This document shows positions 6,692 through 12,983 of a stretch of DNA of 12,983 nt, piece after piece. The stretch spans positions 1 to 12,983 of the forward strand of contig CAYLYH010000050.1 in the NCBI GenBank assembly GCA_964388155.1, read 5' to 3'. Position 1 is the first letter of the stretch, and each line of letters opens with the position of its first letter. The notes beneath the pieces were generated by a model. That model did no database searches, was not told the origin of the DNA, and saw only the letters and a program-made list of their open reading frames with translations. The translations under genes were made by a program, and so were the position numbers. This DNA comes from JACNKV01 sp964388155. GTDB taxonomy: Bacteria; Fidelibacterota; Marinisomatia; Marinisomatales; JACNKV01.

Positions 6692-7135
6692 TGAGATTTC
6701 GTCCTTTTTGTTATTAAAAGTGTGCTCAAAATGTAAAACGGATTTCAAGAGTATCAAATCGGTATTTAAATTAGCGTAATTATGGGAATATGGAAAACGG
6801 AGAACAGAAGTATGGAGAAAGGGAGACCGGAAATCGGAAACAGTCGGCAGGTGGCAAAAAGCAGTAGGTAGTTCACCCACATTGTCACGGTGAGGAAAAA
6901 CATTCTTGGAGTAAAATCAATACTCAATAATCAATAATGCCTCATCCAATATTCCCTCTCTCCAGACTTAAGATATTTTCGGGTACGGGTAATCGAGATG
7001 AACCTTAAGTTTAAGATATATCAAATACAACGCTAAGATAAATTAACTTACAAATTTTCTTTTAAGGCTATGGACAAGTTGCTTAATTTTTCACTTATTA
7101 TTCTTATTCTTAAATCCTAAAACCACATAGAAACG
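6692..7135. other. Non-coding stretch with purine-rich tract
   Basis: No convincing gene is seen. Positions 6784-6871 are about 78% purine on the plus strand and are built from loose GGA/GGAAA/CGG units. A 9-mer TTAAGATAT recurs at 6968-6976 and 7011-7019, and CGGGTA is doubled at 6979-6990. Upstream of the phosphorylase gene, TGGACA (7071-7076) and TATTAT (7096-7101) are separated by 19 bp and could be a weak sigma70 promoter. I found no tRNA or strong terminator. Confidence 0.4.
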
Positions 7136-8425
7136 ATGATACCAGCAGAAATTATACAACAGAAACGAAACGGACAGTCTTTATCTAAAAAGGAACTCAG
7201 ACAATTTATTCAATCATATTTGGACGGTACCATCCTCGATTGCCAGATGTCAGCATTATTAATGGCAATATATTTTCAAGGGATGGAGGACGATGAAATT
7301 TCTTCACTTGTCGATACGATGTTGAATTCCGGTAAGCGAATGGATTTTTCTTCTTTGGATTCATATCCGGCAGATAAGCACAGCACCGGTGGTGTCGGTG
7401 ATAAAGTCTCCATCATTTTAGGTCCGCTGCTGGCGTCTGCCGGCCTGGCGATTCCGATGATCAGCGGACGAAGTCTTGGACATACAGGCGGGACGCTGGA
7501 TAAGTTAGAAACTATCCCGGGATTTCGCGTGGATGTATCTTTGGATGAATTTGAAGACCTTACCAAAACTGTTGGTATTGCCATGATTGGGCAGACGGAA
7601 GATATTTGTCCTGCAGATCGTAAGATGTATGCCTTGCGCGATGTTACAGGGACGATAGAGTCCATTCCACTCATTTGCGGCTCGATCATGAGTAAAAAAA
7701 TTGCGGAGGGGATTGCAGGCTTAGTATTAGATGTAAAAGTCGGTAATGGAGCGTTCATGAAAACACTTACCGATGCAAAAAAACTTGGTGAGCAACTAAC
7801 ACGCATTGGAGAAAGTTTTGGTGTGGAAACCGATGTCGTGTATACCAGCATGGCGCAGCCGCTTGGTAACGTTGCCGGACTGTGGTGCGAAATTCAGGAA
7901 TCTGTTGACGGGCTGCAGGGACGAACCCCCGCTGATACGATGGCAGTCACCTATGAATTAGGGGCGAAACTCCTCATCCAATCCGGGATAGCCAAAACAA
8001 AAGATGAAGCTATCGACTTGCAGAAACATTTAATCACGTCAGGGAAAGCCTATGAAAAATTTATGGAAATGGTAAAAGCCCAAGGCGGTAGTACGGACTG
8101 TTTCTCCAATGACCGATGTCATGCTCCGAAATATTTTGTGGATGTTCCTGCAGAAAAAACCGGAATCATCCAATCAATGGATACCTACCAAATAGGACTT
8201 GCCACGGTTGAATTAGGATGTGGCAGGAAAAAAACATCGGATACAGTTGATCCAAGTGCCGGAATTCGATTCTTGAAAAAGATTGGTGATTCTGTTGACG
8301 TTGGTGAACCAATATTTCGGTGTTTTAACTCGAATCAGAAAAAATTAGACAATGGGAAAGCAATGTTGACATCTGTGGTTAAGATTGCGGATAAACAAAC
8401 AAAACACAACCTGTTTTTAAAATAG
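7136..8425 (+). CDS. deoA: Pyrimidine-nucleoside (thymidine) phosphorylase
   Basis: 429 residues, close to the usual 430-440. The enzyme cleaves thymidine, deoxyuridine or uridine with phosphate to the free base and (deoxy)ribose-1-phosphate in cytoplasmic nucleoside salvage. The N-terminal helical domain is followed by K81-H-S-T-G-G-V-G-D-K and by the family signature S110-G-R-S-L-G-H-T-G-G-T-L-D-K-L-E125, then a C-G-S-I-M-S-K-K-I-A-E-G stretch and the C-terminal PYNP domain (about 345-410). Whether it is the thymidine-specific form (DeoA) or the broader Pdp form cannot be settled by eye, so the symbol is approximate. The ATG at 7136 lacks a clear ribosome site. It ends with TAG 12 bp before the HEAT-repeat gene, so the two probably form an operon. 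Confidence 0.93.
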   Translation: MIPAEIIQQKRNGQSLSKKELRQFIQSYLDGTILDCQMSALLMAIYFQGMEDDEISSLVDTMLNSGKRMDFSSLDSYPADKHSTGGVGDKVSIILGPLLASAGLAIPMISGRSLGHTGGTLDKLETIPGFRVDVSLDEFEDLTKTVGIAMIGQTEDICPADRKMYALRDVTGTIESIPLICGSIMSKKIAEGIAGLVLDVKVGNGAFMKTLTDAKKLGEQLTRIGESFGVETDVVYTSMAQPLGNVAGLWCEIQESVDGLQGRTPADTMAVTYELGAKLLIQSGIAKTKDEAIDLQKHLITSGKAYEKFMEMVKAQGGSTDCFSNDRCHAPKYFVDVPAEKTGIIQSMDTYQIGLATVELGCGRKKTSDTVDPSAGIRFLKKIGDSVDVGEPIFRCFNSNQKKLDNGKAMLTSVVKIADKQTKHNLFLK

Positions 8426-8437
8426 ATGGAGGATCAA

Positions 8438-9211
8438 ATGGACAAGACGTTTAAAAAATTATCATCGGCAAACCCCAAAGTAATTTTAGAGGGAATTAAA
8501 GAAATAGACTCTCAAATTCAAACCGGCATAGACCCCGAGGATCTCCCAATTGTGTTTGATGCGCTAACATCTCTGTTCTATGTAGATACATTTGATCGAC
8601 CGGAACTGATGGCTGAAGTAGCGTTGGCGCAAAAAACAACTGCTAAATTGGGAGCGGTCGTCATCCCGTTGATTATTGAAAAAATTCATAACACTGATAT
8701 AAAGGCAGAACTGCTGTTTGCACAAACATGCGGGTTGATGGGGAAAGAAGCCATTGAAGCCTTACTGGATGTATTTAACCAAAAGTATGATTCCATTGAT
8801 ACGGCATTTGCACTGTATGCTTTTGGCAAAATAAAATCACCGGAGATACAAAAAGCACTCCCAACTATTTTGAAGGCAATAGAAAGCCCGAAAAAAGAAA
8901 CAGAAGATACTGCTGTCCGTGCTCTGGGAAAAATTTGCGAAAGTATGAATCCGAATTCTCTGGATGAAGAGATGAAAGAAAAAATATCTTCAACACTCAT
9001 TAGCAAATGTTCTCATTCCAATGATGTTATTCGCGCAAAAGCTATAAGAGGTTTAGGCAAATTTGTTCGTTATGGATTTAGTATAGATATACAAGAAAAT
9101 GAAATTCGAACATACGCAGAAAATATTTTGGGTATAAATGAAGAAGATGAACGAGACCCAGCATACCTCGTGCGGCGTGAAGCTCAGGAAATATTAGATA
9201 CAATACTGTAA
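8438..9211 (+). CDS. HEAT-repeat protein of unknown function
   Basis: A 257-residue, soluble, almost entirely helical protein with no signal peptide or membrane segment. Repeated helix pairs of HEAT type can be traced at about 58-82, 88-115, 119-148, 154-190 and 195-215, for instance D-T-A-V-R-A-L-G-K-I and V-I-R-A-K-A-I-R-G-L-G-K. Such solenoids act as protein-binding scaffolds; no catalytic motif is present. I start it at the ATG at 8438, which has GGAGG at 8428-8432 with 5-nt spacing. An ATG at 8426 would abut the phosphorylase stop and has no ribosome site of its own. It follows deoA by 12 bp and ends just before a hairpin terminator. Its partner is unknown, and linkage to nucleoside metabolism is guilt by association only. 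Confidence 0.72.
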   Translation: MDKTFKKLSSANPKVILEGIKEIDSQIQTGIDPEDLPIVFDALTSLFYVDTFDRPELMAEVALAQKTTAKLGAVVIPLIIEKIHNTDIKAELLFAQTCGLMGKEAIEALLDVFNQKYDSIDTAFALYAFGKIKSPEIQKALPTILKAIESPKKETEDTAVRALGKICESMNPNSLDEEMKEKISSTLISKCSHSNDVIRAKAIRGLGKFVRYGFSIDIQENEIRTYAENILGINEEDERDPAYLVRREAQEILDTIL

Positions 9212-9222
9212 ACTAAAATCCA

Positions 9223-9243
9223 AACCTTCCGAAGGTTATTTTT
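9223..9243 (+). terminator. Rho-independent terminator after the deoA-HEAT unit, possibly bidirectional
   Basis: AACCTT (9223-9228), loop CCG and AAGGTT (9232-9237) form a 6-bp stem followed by ATTTTT. It begins 12 bp after the HEAT-gene stop. On the minus strand the same stem is followed by TGGATTTT, so it may also stop transcription coming from the penicillin-binding protein gene, about 140 bp away, for which no nearer terminator is visible. The stem is short, hence moderate confidence. Confidence 0.55.
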
Positions 9244-9316
9244 GTCTATTATTTTATGAGAATCGCTCAATTTATGTGTAATAGATTAACGAGAAAATGA
9301 GTTAAAGGTACACGCT

Positions 9317-9376
9317 GACTGATAACGTAGCGAAGCGACATGAACGACTCTACCACTCACCAGTCTGCTAACGTTA
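9317..9376. repeat. Imperfect 12-bp direct repeat and bulged inverted repeat at the end of the PBP gene
   Basis: GACTGATAACGT (9317-9328) and GTCTGCTAACGT (9363-9374) match at 10 of 12 bases, 46 bp apart. Independently, TAACGTAGC (9323-9331) can pair with GCTAACGTTA (9367-9376) through 9 bp with one bulged A, enclosing about 35 nt without strong further structure. The right arm includes the stop codon of the penicillin-binding protein. The function is unknown; it could be a degenerate mobile-element footprint or part of the mRNA 3' end. Confidence 0.4.
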
Positions 9377-11494
9377 ATGTATCGGACATACCTGAGTTGG
9401 TTCTGTACCCGCGATAAATATTTCCGTTTCTATCGGGCAAGATGAGGTCGGTTTCTTTTTTGAAACGGAGCAAATTTCTGTAGTAATTATCCCATCCGGA
9501 ACTGTGAAATCTTTTTTGGCGTAATTCATGGTTTTATGTGCTTCGCGCATGAATCGTGCCCATGTGGGTAATGCCGCAGCATTTCCTGATTGACTTTTCC
9601 CCAAACTGATAGAATAATCATCGATACCGAACCACGCCCCTGCAGCAAAATAGGGTGAGAAACCAACGAACCACGCATCACTAAATCCTTGTGTGGTGCC
9701 GGTTTTCCCGGCTGCAGGATGATAAAAGTGGTATTTCCACCGAGCACTTCCACCTGTCCCACGGTCCAGAACTGTCTGCATCATGTTTGTCATGAGATAC
9801 GCAGTCTCCTTACTCAATACCTCTTCCTGATTCGGATAATATTCACGAAGAACATTCCCGTAGCGGTCTTCAATCTTGGTCACACCGTAAGGACGTGAAT
9901 AGACACCTTCGTTTGCAAAGGTGGCATAAGCAGCGGCAATTTCAAGAGGATAGACTTCAGATGTCCCAAGAGCAATAGCATCAACCGCACGGATATCTGT
10001 TGAAATACCCATCCGTTGAGCCGTCTTTTTCACCTCAATTGCCGGGACCATTTCTTGAATGATGCGAACGGAAATCAAGTTCAAAGATCGTCGAAGCCCT
10101 TCTCTCAGTGTTGTCAAACCTCCGGTGCTTTCATCATAATTTCTGGGCATCCATTTTACCCACTCTCCCGTGGAGTTTTGAACATTTAGGACAACAGGTT
10201 GATTTAACAGTTGTTTTGTCACCGGATATCCATTATCAATCGCCGTTGTGTACACAAAGGGTTTGAACACCGATCCGGGTTGCCGTGCAGCTTGGGTCGC
10301 CCGATTATATTGGTCGTGATAATCCGGTCGCCCGCCGACCATTGCAAGAATTTTACCGGTTGAAGGGTCGAGGGCAACAAAAGCAGTTTGCACTAGAAGC
10401 TGTTTTCGAAGGTCTTTAAATAATGGGAGCTCTCCTTCCATCATTAGTTTTACGGTGTCTTTTGGATAAATACCAAGGTAACCAAGTCGGGAGAATTCTT
10501 CCTCATCATTGAAAACACGTTGATTGAACACTTCTTGATTTTTATCAATGGAGCGCATCACCATTTCTTCAGCGATTTCTTGCAGTTTAGAATTCAACGT
10601 TGTGTAAATTTTCAATCCGTCCCGATAGATATTCACATTAAGGGTTTCGTCTTCTATCTCAAGAAATCTGCGAATATACTCTGTAAAATAAGGGGCTTTC
10701 CCGGACACCGGTTCCTCGAGGACACTATCCAGGTTTTTACTCCGAAATTCTGTGTATTCATCTTGAGTAATAAAATGCTGATCACGCATTAATCTCAGAA
10801 CCACATTACGTCTTGTGATGGCTTTATCTTTATGACGAATGGGTGAATAATGTGCAGGGGAAGGTAAAACACCCACAAGAAGAGCCGCTTCGTCCGGTGT
10901 GATTTGACCGATTTTTTTACCAAAAAACCGCTTTGATGCTGCTTGAACGCCGTAAGTACCGTGTCCAAAATGAACCGTATTCACGTACATTTCCAATATT
11001 TCATCTTTGGTGTACGTCCGCTCGATTTGGATTGCCGTAATGACTTCTTTGATCTTCCGTGTGATACTGTCTTCAAATCCAATGGACTTATAAAGATTTC
11101 GAGCCAACTGCTGTGTCAGCGTGCTGAATCCCTGACGGTAACTTAGTGAAAGGACGTTTACGACAATCGCCCGTGCAACACTCCGCAGCGATAATCCCCA
11201 ATGGTCGTAAAACCGACGGTCTTCAGACGCGATGACAGCCTGTTTCATGTGCGGAGGAATGCTGTCTAATTCAACGAAAACACGTTTTTGCAAAAATAAT
11301 TCATGTAGAATCTCACCATCACTGGAATAGATGCGTGAGACGAGATCCGGATCATAGTTTTCGAGCTGTTCAAGGGAAGGGAGGTCTTGGGCCAGAATAA
11401 TTAGATACGCAAGGAGGATGAATCCCGCCGTAAGGATGATCCATAATGAACGGAAGAAAATTTTCGTCCGGTTTGTTTTTTGCAGATTAGACAT
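9374..11494 (-). CDS. mrcA: Bifunctional class A penicillin-binding protein (PBP1A family)
   Basis: 706 residues. It polymerises lipid II into glycan strands and cross-links the peptides on the outer face of the inner membrane. A cytoplasmic tail is followed by a TM helix at about 13-35. The GT51 glycosyltransferase (about 50-225) has catalytic E91 in A-S-E-D-R-R-F-Y and conserved Q121-G-F-S-T-L-T-Q-Q and E166-I-L-E-M-Y-V-N. The transpeptidase (about 365-655) has the nucleophile S408 in SVFK, S470-L-N and K597-T-G-T. A tail with C675, C686 and C703 (C-P-I-H end) resembles the cysteine tail seen in many PBP1A proteins. All catalytic motifs are intact. The ATG at 11492-11494 has no ribosome site but gives the expected N-in topology. 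It stands alone, divergent from the beta-helix gene. The symbol is given by family, not by orthology test; ponA is an equivalent name. Confidence 0.94.
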   Translation of the reverse strand: MSNLQKTNRTKIFFRSLWIILTAGFILLAYLIILAQDLPSLEQLENYDPDLVSRIYSSDGEILHELFLQKRVFVELDSIPPHMKQAVIASEDRRFYDHWGLSLRSVARAIVVNVLSLSYRQGFSTLTQQLARNLYKSIGFEDSITRKIKEVITAIQIERTYTKDEILEMYVNTVHFGHGTYGVQAASKRFFGKKIGQITPDEAALLVGVLPSPAHYSPIRHKDKAITRRNVVLRLMRDQHFITQDEYTEFRSKNLDSVLEEPVSGKAPYFTEYIRRFLEIEDETLNVNIYRDGLKIYTTLNSKLQEIAEEMVMRSIDKNQEVFNQRVFNDEEEFSRLGYLGIYPKDTVKLMMEGELPLFKDLRKQLLVQTAFVALDPSTGKILAMVGGRPDYHDQYNRATQAARQPGSVFKPFVYTTAIDNGYPVTKQLLNQPVVLNVQNSTGEWVKWMPRNYDESTGGLTTLREGLRRSLNLISVRIIQEMVPAIEVKKTAQRMGISTDIRAVDAIALGTSEVYPLEIAAAYATFANEGVYSRPYGVTKIEDRYGNVLREYYPNQEEVLSKETAYLMTNMMQTVLDRGTGGSARWKYHFYHPAAGKTGTTQGFSDAWFVGFSPYFAAGAWFGIDDYSISLGKSQSGNAAALPTWARFMREAHKTMNYAKKDFTVPDGIITTEICSVSKKKPTSSCPIETEIFIAGTEPTQVCPIH

Positions 11495-11639
11495 GATGAA
11501 AATTACAGAGGTTCTACGGAAAAACCACTAAGGAGGTTCCAAAAATATTTGGGAGCAATAAACATAGTTGAGAATAGAATTCAAGCCTAAAGGATATAAC
11601 GATAATCCGAATATTTCGAAATGCCTTTCAAAATAACTC

Positions 11640-11669
11640 TTGACTACTAATATAATCCGGACTTACTAT
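11640..11669 (+). promoter_or_regulatory. Candidate sigma70-type promoter of the beta-helix gene
   Basis: TTGACT (11640-11645, 5 of 6 to TTGACA) and TACTAT (11664-11669, 4 of 6 to TATAAT) are separated by 18 bp. Transcription would start around 11676, giving a leader of about 38 nt with GGAAG (11703-11707) ahead of the ATG at 11714. Confidence 0.4.
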
Positions 11670-11713
11670 TTTTATATTAATCTTGTTAATTAACTAACTT
11701 TTGGAAGTTTGTT

Positions 11714-12049
11714 ATGATAAATAAATTCTTCTTAATAGTCATCCTTACAGGTTCAATTGTAAACGGTACGGTCATTCATGTACCAGCAGATCAACCCACC
11801 ATTCAAGCCGGAATAGACATTGCGATTGACAGTGACACAGTTTTGGTTGCCCCGGGGACATATTTTGAAACAATAATATGGCCGGAGACAAATGGAATAA
11901 AACTCATTGGTAGCGGTGTTGAAGATTGTTTTATTGATGGGAGTTTTGGTACAAACACTATAGTACGATTTGATTCTGACCTTATAGGTCCATCTACTCT
12001 ATTATCCGAGTTTACTATACAGAACGGAAATAATACAAATCCCGGATGA
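11714..12049 (+). CDS. Secreted right-handed beta-helix protein, N-terminal part up to in-frame TGA
   Basis: The 111 residues before the TGA hold a signal peptide (MINKFFLIVILTGSIVNG, cleavage probably near 18) and the start of a parallel beta-helix. The opening V-I-H-V-P-A-D-Q-P-T-I-Q-A-G-I-D and D-T-V-L-V-A-P-G-T-Y are the hallmark of DUF1565/pectin-lyase-like surface proteins, with F-T-I-Q-N-G-N as the first clear rung. Such proteins are exported and often anchored at the cell surface; the substrate is unknown. A moderate ribosome site GGAAG lies 6 nt before the ATG. The frame hits TGA at 12047-12049 (codon 112), yet it continues with the same repeat architecture afterwards. This is therefore half of one gene: a pseudogene, a polymorphism or sequencing error, or less likely a recoded codon. 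Confidence 0.7.
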   Translation: MINKFFLIVILTGSIVNGTVIHVPADQPTIQAGIDIAIDSDTVLVAPGTYFETIIWPETNGIKLIGSGVEDCFIDGSFGTNTIVRFDSDLIGPSTLLSEFTIQNGNNTNPG

Positions 12050-12983
12050 CCTGAATGTTTTGGTGGTGGGGTCTACTGCCGATATTCAAGCCCTAAACTT
12101 GAAAATTTAATAATTAAAAATAACCACTCTGATCATAATAGTGGAGGTATCCATATAACAAACACTCCAAGTATAAGTTTAAAAAACATTGTTATCCAAG
12201 ATAATACAACCGGTACATCTAGTGGAGGTGTTTCTATACAATCCTCTTCCACCAATATGGAGAATATATTAATTACCGGAAATTCAGCTGTTGATGACGG
12301 GGGTGGTATATTGATGGAATCTTCACTTTCTGATTTTAATCACGTAACTATCATTGGAAATATTGCAGATGGCGATGGAAGTGGTATATTTAACCGTGGG
12401 GGATCTATATTATCACTCAGAAATGGGGTCATCTGGAATGGAATATCAAATTTCAGTCCAATAAATATTAGTATTTCATACTCTAACATCCAAGGCGGCT
12501 GGGAAGGCGTAGGTAATATTGATGCAGACCCACAATTGGACAGCCGATATATGCCGTTGTGGGATGAAAATCATTATTCACCTTGTATTGATTCCGGTGA
12601 CCCTGATACTGAATGGGATACCGATGGTACTCCGCCGGATATGGGTGCCTTACCGACAATTCCACACCGATATGATAATTGGGAGCTTCCTTCTAGAATC
12701 ACAGACAGGGGTTGGAGGTGGATGAGCTTTCCTGTATTGAATTATAAAACCAATCATTCAGACCAAAGCGGGGATCTGCCTATTTATGACGGAGACATGG
12801 CTGAGTATCTCTTGGCGGATATTTTGGATATTGATATTTTACATCACATTGAATGGTTACCACTGTACATACAACAACAATCAATACAATATATAAGATA
12901 TTTTAATAATGAATGGTTGCATCTCGACCACACTTTCACAAGCCCCCAAGGGTATAAAATCCGGATGGTTGGTCAGGAGACTG
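12050..12983 (+). pseudogene. Continuation of the beta-helix protein after the TGA; runs off the right edge
   Basis: The frame of the preceding part stays open for 311 codons to the window end. It shows more beta-helix rungs (P-K-L-E-N-L-I-I-K-N-N-H, I-S-L-K-N-I-V-I-Q-D-N, N-M-E-N-I-L-I-T-G-N, and G-G-I/G-G-V turns). A segment N-I-D-A-D-P-Q followed by S-P-C-I-D-S-G-D-P-D and P-D-M-G-A-L-P matches the end of choice-of-anchor-Q type helices. A new domain begins with W-R-W-M-S-F-P, a pattern I associate with secreted proteins of FCB bacteria. The first in-frame ATG is at 12257, without a convincing ribosome site, so separate translation is doubtful. No other frameshift or stop was seen, which argues for a recent single-base lesion or a recoded stop, not old decay. 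Confidence 0.6.
12062..12080 (+). other. Hairpin with SECIS-like position after the in-frame TGA
   Basis: GGTGGT (12062-12067) pairs with ACTGCC (12075-12080), 6 bp including two G-U pairs, leaving the loop GGGGTCT (12068-12074). The loop begins 19 nt after the TGA and starts with G, close to the bacterial SECIS geometry (the E. coli fdhF loop, which contains GGUCU, begins 18 nt after its UGA). The stem is weak and lies in a Gly-rich repeat region, so chance is a serious alternative. Confidence 0.25.

Noticed and set aside
6692..6880. Upstream extension of the hemerythrin-like protein to an ATG at 6880
   Set aside because: The extra 63 residues are encoded by the purine-rich low-complexity tract, show no domain, and the ATG lacks a ribosome site.
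7276..7851. 191-codon open frame on the minus strand inside the phosphorylase gene
   Set aside because: It lies wholly within a strongly conserved enzyme gene and its translation shows no coherent motif; it is an antisense shadow.
9323..9376. Integron attC site
   Set aside because: The TAACGT/ACGTTA arms pair, but the RYYYAAC/GTTRRRY cores and inner L-box pairing are missing, and there is no integrase or cassette array nearby.
11532..11575. AAGGAGGT on the plus strand suggesting a small gene upstream of the beta-helix gene
   Set aside because: The only nearby start is a TTG at poor spacing that opens a frame of about 13 codons; no protein-like content.
12047..12049. Genome-wide reassignment of TGA to a sense codon
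   Set aside because: The kinase gene ends naturally at a TGA that overlaps the regulator start, and no other gene here carries an internal TGA.
12519..12725. 68-codon plus-strand frame with an ATG inside the beta-helix region
   Set aside because: It is out of frame with the clearly protein-like beta-helix reading, which is continuous across it.

Overview
This window looks like chromosome from a Gram-negative, AT-rich bacterium with respiratory flexibility. It encodes an outer-membrane barrel protein, a lipoprotein cytochrome, a Tat-exported protein, a bifunctional penicillin-binding protein and a secreted beta-helix protein. The sigma54 activator carries GAFTDA rather than GAFTGA, and the beta-helix protein has the anchor-type C-terminal style common in Marinimicrobia, Calditrichota and Cloacimonadota. 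An FCB-superphylum lineage is therefore my best guess, but it is an inference from style, not from a marker gene.

Left part (1-6099): a minus-strand operon reads outward to the left: porin-like barrel, tetraheme c-type cytochrome lipoprotein, then a Tat-signal protein of which only 18 residues lie in the window. Divergent from it are a membrane histidine kinase with a covalent haem c motif in its periplasmic sensor and, overlapping by ATGA, an NtrC-type sigma54 activator, followed 17 bp later by a MobA-like molybdenum cofactor guanylyltransferase. The 278-bp divergent gap holds an 18-bp perfect palindrome and, on the porin strand, a -24/-12-like element. The simplest reading is a redox- or ligand-responsive circuit: haem sensor kinase to sigma54 activator to an operon for an anaerobic periplasmic respiratory enzyme, probably a bis-MGD molybdoenzyme whose cofactor needs MobA. 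The enzyme's identity lies outside the window.

Middle (6083-9243): a hemerythrin-like HHE protein converges on mobA with a 17-bp 3' overlap. Next come about 440 bp without a convincing gene, including a strikingly purine-rich tract, then pyrimidine-nucleoside phosphorylase and a HEAT-repeat protein as a two-gene unit ending at a short hairpin terminator that could work from both sides.

Right part (9374-12983): a complete class A penicillin-binding protein on the minus strand and, divergent from it, a secreted right-handed beta-helix protein that continues past the window edge. The latter is interrupted by one in-frame TGA at codon 112; the same frame then stays open to the end of the window. 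A hairpin just after the TGA has the spacing and loop base of a bacterial SECIS. A plain nonsense mutation remains more likely, but the site deserves a check.
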